DNA of 16,668 nt from CAITYL01 sp041651315 (GTDB lineage Bacteria; Verrucomicrobiota; Lentisphaeria; Oligosphaerales; CAITYL01), in NCBI GenBank assembly GCA_041651315.1, contig JBAZJM010000071.1, positions 1-16,668 of the forward strand, given 5' to 3'. Numbering within the stretch: the first letter of the stretch is position 1; the number at the start of each line of letters is the position of its first letter. The position numbers were made by a program, and so were the translations under genes. Under the pieces are notes generated by a model, which had not been told where the DNA came from, made no database searches, and saw only the letters and a program-made list of their open reading frames with translations. Positions 1 through 6,780 of the stretch are shown here, piece after piece.

Positions 1-1
1 T

Positions 2-877
2 GTGGCGCTGGTGTTGCCGATCGTGGGCTGTTTTTTCCTGGTCTTCGCGCTGTTCGAGGACAGCGGCTACCTGCCGCGTATGGCGCTGCTGCTGGACCGG
101 TTGTGCAAAAAGTTCGGCTTGAGCGGACGGGCGGTGATTCCGCTGGCCCTGGGCTTTGGTTGCGGCAGCATGGCGACCCTGGCCACGCGCACCCTGGAAA
201 CGGCGCGGGAACGGGTGATCGCCACCTTCCTGCTGGCGCTGGCGGTGCCCTGTTCGGCCCAGCTCGGCCTGATCCTTGGCCTGCTGGGCGACCGGCCATG
301 GGCGTTGCTGGTGTGGGCGGGCGCGGTGGTCCTGGTGTTCATGACGGCCGGCCGGCTGGCGGCGGCCCTGACCCCGGGGGAGGCGGCCAGCTTCCACATC
401 GAGCTGCCGCCGCTGCGCCGCCCGCGGCTGGGCAACGTGCTGATCAAGACCTGGGCCCGTCTCGAGGGGTATTTCCGCGAGGTGCTGCCGCTGTTTATTT
501 TGGCCAGCGTGGTCATCTGGCTGGGGCGCCTGACAGGGCTGTTCCAGGGGCTGGTGCGGGCACTGGAACCGGTGGCGCGCTCCCTGGGGTTGCCGGACAG
601 CACGGCGGTGGCGTTGTTGTTCGGCTTCTTCCGCCGTGACTACGGGGCGGCCGGCCTCTACGACCTGAGCCGGTCCGGCCAGCTCACCGGTGCCCAGCTG
701 GCGGTGGGGGCGGTGGCGCTGACCCTGTTCCTGCCCTGCATCGCCCAGTTGTTGATCATGTTCAAGGAACGCGGCTGGCGCGTCGGCGCCTGGGTCGGTC
801 TGGCGACCGCCGCCATTGCCTACGGCACCGCACTGTTGCTTCACCTGGGGTTGACATGGACCGGTTGGACACTGTAA
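2..877 (+). CDS. feoB: FeoB ferrous iron transporter, C-terminal membrane part (5'-truncated by window edge)
   Basis: This is the membrane half of FeoB, the inner-membrane Fe(II) uptake protein. The cytoplasmic GTPase domain would lie upstream of the window. Visible are the first Gate region with LPIVGCFFLVFALFEDSGYL, the conserved stretch GFGCGSMATLATRTLE (FeoB proteins have GFGC followed by an ATRTLE-like segment), and a second Gate region with GFFRRDYGAAGLYDL. Several hydrophobic segments follow to the C-terminus. The open frame runs in from the left edge, so the GTG at position 2 is probably an internal Val and not a start. The stop TAA (875-877) lies 22 bases inside the downstream feoA-like gene, which points to one transcript and coupled translation. 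The family assignment is secure. Whether the unseen GTPase half is intact cannot be judged. Confidence 0.93.
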   Translation: MALVLPIVGCFFLVFALFEDSGYLPRMALLLDRLCKKFGLSGRAVIPLALGFGCGSMATLATRTLETARERVIATFLLALAVPCSAQLGLILGLLGDRPWALLVWAGAVVLVFMTAGRLAAALTPGEAASFHIELPPLRRPRLGNVLIKTWARLEGYFREVLPLFILASVVIWLGRLTGLFQGLVRALEPVARSLGLPDSTAVALLFGFFRRDYGAAGLYDLSRSGQLTGAQLAVGAVALTLFLPCIAQLLIMFKERGWRVGAWVGLATAAIAYGTALLLHLGLTWTGWTL

Positions 878-1422
878 TCTGCGGACTCTGCGGCCGGGTG
901 GTGGCGGCGCCGGAAACGCGCCGCGCCTGCGCCGGCTGCGGCCTGGCCGGCGGCTGCCGCCGCTGGAAATGCCCCCATTGCGGTTATGAGAATCCGGCCG
1001 AGCCGGCATTGCTGCGCTGGTGGCGGCGGGTGCGCCGGCAGCTGGGGCTGGCGGCGGTTGCCGCCCCGGACGCCTCACCGCCGGCCTCAGCGGCCGCGGC
1101 GGGCGCCGGCCCGGCGACCCTGGCGACGGGCAAGGAGAACCATGAGGGCACGATTGTTGGACTCCGCATCGCCGGTGCGGCCGACCTGCGGCGGCTGACC
1201 GCCCTCGGCCTGGTGCCGGGCACCCGGCTGCGGCTGCTGCGCCGGCGGCCGGCCTTTGTCTTCCAGGTCGGCCACAGCCGGTTTGCGGTGGACCGGCAAT
1301 TGGCCAAGGCGATCCACATGCAGTGGCATCATCCGGCGGTGGTGGCGGCGGTGACGGCGCCGCCATTGCGCCAGCCGCCCGCCCACGGCCCGGCGGGCAA
1401 AGGCGGCCACGGCGCGGCCTGA
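856..1422 (+). CDS. feoA: FeoA-domain protein with Cys-rich zinc-ribbon-like N-terminus
   Basis: The protein has 188 residues in three parts. Residues 9-47 hold seven cysteines (9, 12, 25, 28, 34, 39, 42) ending in CPHCGYENP, which looks like a metal-binding ribbon. Residues 48-90 are a linker rich in Ala, Pro and Arg. Residues about 92-155 form a FeoA (SH3-like) domain with the hallmark LTALGLVPGTRLRLL followed by FQVGHSRFAVDRQLAKAI. A low-complexity Ala/Pro/His tail ends the protein. FeoA is a small cytoplasmic protein that supports FeoB; the ribbon could bind iron or sense its redox state, which is inference. The ATG at 856 has GGGG five to eight bases upstream and overlaps the feoB end by 22 bases. 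The order feoB then feoA is the reverse of the enteric arrangement, and plain FeoA proteins are only about 75-85 residues long. Confidence 0.88.
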   Translation: MDRLDTVICGLCGRVVAAPETRRACAGCGLAGGCRRWKCPHCGYENPAEPALLRWWRRVRRQLGLAAVAAPDASPPASAAAAGAGPATLATGKENHEGTIVGLRIAGAADLRRLTALGLVPGTRLRLLRRRPAFVFQVGHSRFAVDRQLAKAIHMQWHHPAVVAAVTAPPLRQPPAHGPAGKGGHGAA

Positions 1423-1460
1423 GCACGGACCAACACGGACTTGCACGGACAGCCACGGCC
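1421..1460 (+). repeat. Four 10-bp units built on CACGGAC, directly after feoA
   Basis: The bases read NNNCACGGAC repeated in exact 10-base steps: gag-CACGGAC, caa-CACGGAC, ttg-CACGGAC and a fourth degenerate unit agc-CACGGCC. The array begins inside the feoA stop codon region (TGA at 1420-1422). Only the 7-base core is conserved and the three bases between units vary. A period close to one turn of the DNA helix puts every core on the same face. The function is unknown. Confidence 0.8.
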
Positions 1461-1496
1461 GGGGACAGCCCGGGCCGGTTCACGGGGGCACCCTAC

Positions 1497-1518
1497 TGCA
1501 CTAGGGATGCACTAGGGA
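1497..1518 (+). repeat. Tandem duplication of the 11-mer TGCACTAGGGA
   Basis: Two perfect, directly adjacent copies of TGCACTAGGGA occupy 1497-1507 and 1508-1518. The first copy also pairs weakly with CCCTA at 1491-1495. This is most simply a replication-slippage duplication in non-coding DNA. Confidence 0.8.
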
Positions 1519-1544
1519 CGGGTGAATTTTTCTGCGTGGTTCCA

Positions 1545-1868
1545 CTATTCTCTGTCCTTACGATCTTTGACTCCTGCTGTTACGTCCTGCCAATTTCCGT
1601 TTTGCAGTTTTCGGTAAAATGTATTGCCGGAAATGTGGGCGCCGGTGCCTTTAGCAAGGCGAACCTTGCCAAGCTGAAGCGCAGCCCGAGGAGCGAAAAT
1701 AGTTTGGAGGAGTTTATGCCCCAGCATCAAGTCACATGAGTAGTACAGACAAATTGGATCTGTGTCCGTATTGATCTCCCCCCATTGGGCGGTGCAACAC
1801 CGAAATGCGATCTCGTATCCTGAAAGTAGCAGCAAGAAAACGACCATGCTCGCAATCAGTTTCTTCAT
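1545..1868 (-). CDS. Possible small secreted or membrane-anchored protein, unrecognised
   Basis: I do not recognise this protein. Read from the ATG at 1868 it has 107 residues and starts MKKLIASMVVFLLLLSGYEI, a typical signal peptide with two lysines and a hydrophobic core. Two adjacent cysteines follow at about 24-25, and the remainder is polar with two more cysteines. A GGAG about 12 bases before this ATG could serve as a weak ribosome site. In-frame ATGs nine, six and four codons upstream (longest frame to 1895) are less attractive because they put extra residues before the lysines. The DNA is less GC-rich than its surroundings, so chance frames are shorter here, which mildly favours a real gene. 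The C-terminal half looks unremarkable and may be spurious. It faces xerC divergently. Confidence 0.35.
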   Translation of the reverse strand: MKKLIASMVVFLLLLSGYEIAFRCCTAQWGEINTDTDPICLYYSCDLMLGHKLLQTIFAPRAALQLGKVRLAKGTGAHISGNTFYRKLQNGNWQDVTAGVKDRKDRE

Positions 1869-2026
1869 ATGTTGTGTCATCTCCATTCGCCGCAACCGCC
1901 ACCCAACCGGCCTGATGGCGATACCGTACCGTGCTTGGGAACGGGGTGCAACTGCACGATTCCCCGCCGCTGTGTTGTAAAACCCGTGAAACGTCGCCCG
2001 TTCCCATGCTCCGTTGGGGCGAAATG

Positions 2027-2046
2027 CCCACGGCCATGGCCGTGGG
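2027..2046. repeat. Perfect 20-bp palindrome upstream of xerC
   Basis: CCCACGGCCATGGCCGTGGG reads the same on both strands and ends 17 bases before the xerC start codon. As RNA it could fold into a GC-rich hairpin with an eight- or nine-pair stem that would sit close to the ribosome binding site. It resembles short REP-like or IS200/IS605-end hairpins in general form, but no transposase and no second copy is present in this window. An operator is the alternative reading. Confidence 0.75.
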
Positions 2047-2063
2047 ATCTATATTAGGGCATC

Positions 2064-3089
2064 ATGCCAACCCCCGACGCACCCCCGGCCGGTCCCGTGG
2101 CGGCCAAGGAACGGGCCGCGGCCGCCGTGGCGGCGGACGGCCAGGTCCAGGGCTTCCTGAAATATCTCCGGGCTGAGCGCAACGCCTCGGTGCACACCCT
2201 GGACGCCTACCGGCGCGACCTGGTCCAGTGCGCCGAACTGATGGGCTGGCCGCCGGCCGGTGCCGCCGCCGTGCCGTGGGGCCGGCTCAATCTGGCGCTG
2301 GGGCGGCAGTTCGTCATGCTGCTGCAGCAGAAGGCCGGGCTGTCACGGGTGTCGGTGCGGCGCAAGGTGTCCAGTCTGCGCGCCTTTTGCCGGTTCCTGG
2401 TGCGGGAAGGGGCGTTGCCGGGCAATCCGCTGGCCGGCCTGGCTTCGGCCAAGGCGCCGCGGCGGCTGCCGCAGGTGCTGACCCGCGACCAGGTGGCCAA
2501 ACTGCTCGACGCTCCGGCGGCGTTTTGGGCCGCGGACATCCGTGATCGCACCGGCAAACGGCTCGATGACGCCTTGCTGGCGCTGCGCCGGGATGCCGCC
2601 CTGCTGGAGGCCATCTACAGCGGCGGACTCCGCATCAGCGAGGCGGTCGGCCTCGACCTCAAGGACGTGGATCTGTTCTCCGGCGTCTTCACCGTGCGCG
2701 GCAAGGGCAAGAAGCAGCGGATATGCCTGTTGGGCAAGCCGGCGTTGGCGGCGCTGCGCGCCTACCTGGAGACCCGGGAAAACCTGGGGCTGTCCGGGCG
2801 GCGGCAGCCGGGGGCGCTGTTCCTCAACCTCGACGGCGGCCGGCTCACCGCCCGTTCCGTGCAGCGGCAGTTCAAGCTGTACCTGCGGCAGGCGGAGTTG
2901 CCGGCCAGCTGCACGCCGCACAAGCTGCGCCACTCCTTCGCCACCCACCTGCTGGACGCCGGCGCCGATCTGCGCAGTGTCCAGGAACTGCTCGGCCACG
3001 CCAGTCTTTCCACCACCCAGATCTACACCCATGTCAGCGCCGAACGGCTGCTGGAAGCCTACGGCAAGGCGCATCCGCGGGCGCGGTGA
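2064..3089 (+). CDS. xerC: Tyrosine recombinase of the XerC/XerD type
   Basis: The 341-residue protein has the two-part layout of Xer site-specific recombinases, which resolve chromosome dimers at dif. Residues about 28-125 form the SAM-like core-binding domain (FLKYLRAERNASVHTLDAYRRDL). The catalytic domain follows with all expected residues: Arg190 in GGLRISE, Lys214 in GKGKKQR, His286 and Arg289 in HKLRHSFATH, His312 in LGHASLSTTQ and the nucleophile Tyr321 in QIYTHVS. Residues 160-178 form an insert (DIRDRTGKRLDDALLALRR) before the first catalytic Arg. The N-terminal 25 residues are an Ala-rich extension. The ATG at 2064 has only a weak AGGG five bases upstream, but no other in-frame Met is available nearby. 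XerC and XerD cannot be told apart here; the lack of neighbouring phage or integron genes favours a housekeeping Xer. Confidence 0.9.
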   Translation: MPTPDAPPAGPVAAKERAAAAVAADGQVQGFLKYLRAERNASVHTLDAYRRDLVQCAELMGWPPAGAAAVPWGRLNLALGRQFVMLLQQKAGLSRVSVRRKVSSLRAFCRFLVREGALPGNPLAGLASAKAPRRLPQVLTRDQVAKLLDAPAAFWAADIRDRTGKRLDDALLALRRDAALLEAIYSGGLRISEAVGLDLKDVDLFSGVFTVRGKGKKQRICLLGKPALAALRAYLETRENLGLSGRRQPGALFLNLDGGRLTARSVQRQFKLYLRQAELPASCTPHKLRHSFATHLLDAGADLRSVQELLGHASLSTTQIYTHVSAERLLEAYGKAHPRAR

Positions 3090-3174
3090 CGGTCATCTCG
3101 GGGCGTTTGCTATTTTTCCGGCCAGTTGAACGAAACCAGGTTGGCCGCGCCGTGAATGGTGGCGAAGAAAACCG

Positions 3175-3927
3175 TCACCAGGCATATTCGGTGGTGGAGC
3201 CGAAGACGCCCCCGGGCAGGTTGGCGCTTTTGGCGCTGCCGTCACAGAACAGGGCGTTGTAGAAGTTTGGCTTGCCATGCCAGGTGGGTTGGATGTTGTT
3301 GTAGAGTGGACTCCAGGCATCCGCGTCAAAATAGCAGATTTTTTTGTCGGGGGAGACGCCGACCAGCGTCCAACTCATGGTGTCAACGCTGCCGGGCAGC
3401 ACGCCCGAAATTTTCCGCGGCACGCAATAGGGGTGGCTGCCGTTGTTGACGCACAAGCCCCAGCCGCCGCCGACCCCTTCCCAGCCGCCGCCGCGATGAG
3501 GGTTGGACTGGGAATAGCTGTTGCCGAAGGTCTTGTAATTGGGGAGCGCCCAAGACCCATAACGCCCGTCATCGCCCGGACAACGGAAGATGCTGAGGCC
3601 GCCTTTGCTGTAACTGTGGAGCGGGCGCTTTTCCGCCGCCTCCGCCTGCCCCAAGCCAACGTCGGCGGCGTTGCCATTGTCGCCGCCGAAGTCGAAATAG
3701 GGTATCTCGTTGTTGTGGAAGTAAGGCGGGAAGAAGTCGTTGAAATCAACCTGGTACATGCTGGTCATCAGGCCGATGCCGCGCAGATTGGAGACGCACT
3801 TGATTTCCTTGCCCCGGTCCTTGGCCTTGCCCAGGGCCGGCAGCAGCATGGCGGCCAGGATGGCAATGATGGCGATCACCACCAGCAGTTCGATCAGTGT
3901 AAAGCTGTGACGGGGTGCGGGTTTCAT
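3175..3927 (-). CDS. Prepilin-type N-terminal cleavage/methylation protein (type II secretion-like pseudopilin)
   Basis: The 250-residue protein begins with a short basic leader and the class III signal FTLIELLVVIAIIAILAA. Cleavage should occur after Ser8, making Phe9 residue +1 and Glu13 the conserved +5 Glu. The -1 position is Ser instead of the classical Gly. The hydrophobic helix is followed by KCVSNLRGIGLMTSMYQVDF, typical of the large pseudopilin families of planctomycetes and lentisphaeres. Near the C-terminus His and Asp-Gly are spaced H-x11-DG (WHGKPNFYNALFCDGSA), a slightly long version of the usual H-x9-DG pattern. The ATG at 3927 overlaps the stop codon of the upstream glycosidase gene as ATGA, so it is the last gene of that operon and is translationally coupled. 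A role in surface display or export beside the glycosidase is inferred, not shown. It converges on xerC with an 85-base gap. Confidence 0.9.
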   Translation of the reverse strand: MKPAPRHSFTLIELLVVIAIIAILAAMLLPALGKAKDRGKEIKCVSNLRGIGLMTSMYQVDFNDFFPPYFHNNEIPYFDFGGDNGNAADVGLGQAEAAEKRPLHSYSKGGLSIFRCPGDDGRYGSWALPNYKTFGNSYSQSNPHRGGGWEGVGGGWGLCVNNGSHPYCVPRKISGVLPGSVDTMSWTLVGVSPDKKICYFDADAWSPLYNNIQPTWHGKPNFYNALFCDGSAKSANLPGGVFGSTTEYAW

Positions 3928-6734
3928 GGGAAGACGATCCTGCCGAAACGTTCGGGGTTGTTCCAGTTGTCGAAGGAACCGTTCCAGCGGGTTTCTGGGT
4001 GGCCGTTGCCGCTGGCGCCGTCCACCGCCACGTCAAAGCCCCAGGTGGCGCCTTTGGCCGGCCGGGTCAGGCCCAGTTCCGCCCAGGGGATCTCGGTTTC
4101 GATGCACCAGCCGTCGGCCGTTTTCCGGGACGCCATCCGGCAGGCGGCCAACACCTGGCCGCGGCGGTACTTCGGGTTTCCCGCATTGATGAGGATGGCG
4201 GCCGGTTGCGCGCTGTCTTGGGTGACGGGGGCCAAGCCGATCTGAAACGTGGTCTCGGTAAACCAGGGCTGGTTCTTTTCGGGCGCCGTGTCAAAGAACA
4301 ATTCGATGCAATCTCCTGCCCAGACCAGCCAGCCCTGTTGCGGATTGCTGAACGGTTCCGCGTCCTTGACGTCCACCCACAAACACAGGCCGCGATCCGT
4401 GGCGCCCACCTTGAAGGTGGCCAGCGGGGGGGCGCCGGCATCCCCCACGGTGGCCGCGGGGGATGCCGGCCATTCGCCACCCTGGCCGTCCGGCGTCAGT
4501 TGGCCCAGCGGCAGGACGGACAGGGTCTTGGGGGGGCGTGAGGTGTCGGGCAACGCCTCCAGCGCCTTGGCGGGGACGGGCTCGGCATAGATGTACAGCG
4601 GGTCTTCGCCAGCCCGCGCAAACCAGTCAGCCCCAACGGCGAAGACGCGGTTCGGGGCCGGTTCGCCGAACATGTCTTCCACGTACAGTGGCTTGCCCGG
4701 CAGCTTGACGGGGTTGCCCATGACTGGGGCCGCCGCCTCGCCCGGCCGCGACTGGTCGCACCAGACCGTCAGCAATTCCGTTTGAGCCGGCAGGCCGTTG
4801 AGGAATGGGCGGCTGCCGCGGTTGCGCAGGGCCCAGGCAAAGGCGTAGTGTTTCGGCTCAGGGGTGGGCCAGACGCCGCGGAAGGTTGCCCCCTCCAGGT
4901 GCCGGGTCAGGCCGGAAAAGGCCACCCCGGAGGGTTTGGCGGCGCCCTGGTGGTCGACGATGCCGAAGTTGTGCTCCGGTTCCAGCGCGTTGGGGCCCCA
5001 GTCGCTGAAGATGAAGTAGTCGATGTGCTTCACGCCCGCCGCCACCGACAGCAGATAGGTGCGCTGGACGTACCACGCCTGCTGCAAGGGGGTTACGGAA
5101 ATATAGCAGCCGGTGCTTTTACCACGGGGCAGGAAGGTGCTCCAGCCGATCTCGCTGAAATAAATCGGCTGGTTGCGGCCGTGTTCCCGGATCAGTTGCT
5201 GGGTGCGCCGGATGTCGCCGAGCAGGTCGCCGGTTTCCGGGCTGCTGCCGTCATGGCGGTAGGGATGGACATCGATGATGTCCCACAGGTCGTTGCCCAC
5301 CAGTTCCCAGCAGCGCTTGATATGGCCGAGGTCCACGCCGCCGGCCACCGGGCCCAGCAATTTGGCCCGGGGATTGCCGGCCTTCAGCCCGTCCTGGGCC
5401 GTCCGGTTGAGCTTGGCCCAGTCCTCGATCGTGCCCTTCCAAGAACCGAACGGTTCGTTGTTGGGTTCATTGTAGGTCTGGAAAACGTCCACATAGCCCT
5501 TGTAGCGTGCCGCCAGCGCCTTGCAGAAGGCGCGGTAGTTGCGGTAATAGTCCGCCTTGGGCGGGTAATGGATGAAGTTGACCGTGCGGTCGGTCCATTT
5601 CGCCTCGTCCACGGCCCAGCGCGGGGTCCAGCAGACGCTGCCGTAACCGGCCATGCCCCAGCCCAGCAGGCCGGCCAGGCCGCAGTCGACCGGCGTCGGG
5701 TCGTCCTGCCAGACATATTTGCCCGGGGCTGGTTCGCCGGTCAGCCAGTCGGGTGTCATATAGCCGCGGGTGCCGTGGATTCCCAGCCTCTGGCAGACTT
5801 CCATCATGGCCTCACTGGTCATGCCCGGCGGCGCATAGAAACTGATGCCGAACGGGGTGGTGCGGATCTGCTCCAGAGCGGCCGGCAGGGGCGGATTGAT
5901 GACGGCCCAGCGGAAGGCGCAGGCCGGCGTGCCGTCCGGCAACCGGACGGCCAGCTCATAGAGGCCGCACCGGCCGGTGGGCAGGTTGGCGTACCAGTAA
6001 TTCCCCATTGGCTCCAGAGGGGGCTTGGTTACTTCGACATCCCGTGTCAGATCCCGGATCGTCCAGGCAAAGCCTTTCTTGAGTGGGCCGAGGGTCAGGC
6101 GGAGCGGTTCGTGACGGTAATACAGGCGTCCCGGCTGGTCCGGCCTGGCGTGGGCCAGGACCTTTTCGGCCAAGGTCAGCTTGAGCCGGCCGCCGGCCGC
6201 CGGGCCGAACTGCACGTTGCCGCCAAAGCCCTTGTCCAGGGAGTAGGCCAGCCACAACTGGTCAGTGGGTGCTGTGAGCTTCCGTTCCGGTATTGTCACG
6301 CCTGTGACCGTCACCGGCTGGCCGTCCTTGCCCTGGTGCCGCCACAGCTCATGCCACTCCTTGCCGTCCGTGGAATAACTCCAAGTGACGGTTCCGCCTT
6401 GGTTGACCACCATGTTGTTCATGGTTGGCAGGACCAAGGAAAACGCCAGCACGGGATGGCTGAACGCCAGCTTGATGGCAAAGCGTTTGGCCTCGCCGCC
6501 GTTGATGTCATCCCAGGCGAGGTTCGGGTTGTCGCCCTTGAAGCCGATGGCATTGGCCCCGTACCAGTACCAGGTGCGGGTGCCGCCGCCGATCTGGACC
6601 TCCTGGGGGCCGCCGACCGGGAATTCCAGGCGATTGTTGAAGGTGTCGGCGGCCTCGTTGGCCCAGCCGCCGGCGCTGGCGGCCAGGCCGGCCAGCACCA
6701 GCCCGACACTGGTGAGTAAGCAGAGTCGTTGCAT
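3924..6734 (-). CDS. Secreted clan GH-A glycoside hydrolase with N-terminal beta domain and C-terminal CBM9-like domain
   Basis: The 936-residue protein starts with a signal peptide (LLTSVGLVLAGLAASA, cleavage near residue 21-25). Residues about 30-175 form a beta-rich domain shared with the PEP-CTERM protein encoded just upstream. From about 290 to 600 lies a TIM-barrel hydrolase: DVFQTYNEPNNEPFGSW holds the likely acid/base Glu423 directly after Asn, and IYFSEIGWS holds the likely nucleophile Glu528. The Asn-Glu motif plus a second Glu about 105 residues later is the clan GH-A signature. A beta-sandwich segment follows, then a CBM9-like domain from about 738 to the end (DCIELFFDT, ETEIPWAELGL, FDVAVDGASG, ERFGRIVF). 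The start has AAGGA about 11 bases upstream and lies 46 bases after the PEP-CTERM gene. I compared it with GH5, GH39 and GH10 but cannot fix the family or substrate. Hydrolysis of an extracellular plant- or algal-type glycan is inferred. Confidence 0.85.
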   Translation of the reverse strand: MQRLCLLTSVGLVLAGLAASAGGWANEAADTFNNRLEFPVGGPQEVQIGGGTRTWYWYGANAIGFKGDNPNLAWDDINGGEAKRFAIKLAFSHPVLAFSLVLPTMNNMVVNQGGTVTWSYSTDGKEWHELWRHQGKDGQPVTVTGVTIPERKLTAPTDQLWLAYSLDKGFGGNVQFGPAAGGRLKLTLAEKVLAHARPDQPGRLYYRHEPLRLTLGPLKKGFAWTIRDLTRDVEVTKPPLEPMGNYWYANLPTGRCGLYELAVRLPDGTPACAFRWAVINPPLPAALEQIRTTPFGISFYAPPGMTSEAMMEVCQRLGIHGTRGYMTPDWLTGEPAPGKYVWQDDPTPVDCGLAGLLGWGMAGYGSVCWTPRWAVDEAKWTDRTVNFIHYPPKADYYRNYRAFCKALAARYKGYVDVFQTYNEPNNEPFGSWKGTIEDWAKLNRTAQDGLKAGNPRAKLLGPVAGGVDLGHIKRCWELVGNDLWDIIDVHPYRHDGSSPETGDLLGDIRRTQQLIREHGRNQPIYFSEIGWSTFLPRGKSTGCYISVTPLQQAWYVQRTYLLSVAAGVKHIDYFIFSDWGPNALEPEHNFGIVDHQGAAKPSGVAFSGLTRHLEGATFRGVWPTPEPKHYAFAWALRNRGSRPFLNGLPAQTELLTVWCDQSRPGEAAAPVMGNPVKLPGKPLYVEDMFGEPAPNRVFAVGADWFARAGEDPLYIYAEPVPAKALEALPDTSRPPKTLSVLPLGQLTPDGQGGEWPASPAATVGDAGAPPLATFKVGATDRGLCLWVDVKDAEPFSNPQQGWLVWAGDCIELFFDTAPEKNQPWFTETTFQIGLAPVTQDSAQPAAILINAGNPKYRRGQVLAACRMASRKTADGWCIETEIPWAELGLTRPAKGATWGFDVAVDGASGNGHPETRWNGSFDNWNNPERFGRIVFP

Positions 6735-6780
6735 GATATGGGGAGTCCTTAACTGTTGACAACGGTGGGGCGGTGGGGAG

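Larger units (their letters stand above)
1423..2063. other. Lower-GC intergenic region between feoA and xerC
   Basis: This 641-base stretch is visibly richer in A and T than the genes on both sides, mostly between about 1520 and 1900. It contains two short tandem repeats near the feoA end, a possible minus-strand small secreted protein in the middle, and a perfect palindrome just before xerC. I saw no convincing intrinsic terminator for feoBA: the CCCTA/TAGGG pair at 1491-1506 is too far from the T-run at about 1527-1531. No clear promoter for xerC is visible; a TATATT at 2050-2055 has no matching -35 element. Confidence 0.6.

Noticed and set aside
2050..2055. TATATT as a -10 element for xerC
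   Set aside because: It lies only nine bases before the ATG and no -35 hexamer is present at the right distance.
1423..2063. dif site or integron-type recombination site next to xerC
   Set aside because: I found no sequence in the gap resembling a dif core with two Xer arms; the palindrome lacks the required central spacer.
3085..3179. 9-bp inverted repeat GGTGACGGT / ACCGTCACC overlapping the xerC and pseudopilin stop codons
   Set aside because: The arms are 77 bases apart with no T-run on either side. It is not convincing as a terminator and could arise by chance.
4782..6719. 645-codon open frame on the plus strand opposite the GH-A glycosidase
   Set aside because: It has no recognisable domain, is rich in Ala, Gly and Val as expected from a GC-rich antisense frame, and the opposite strand encodes clear catalytic motifs.
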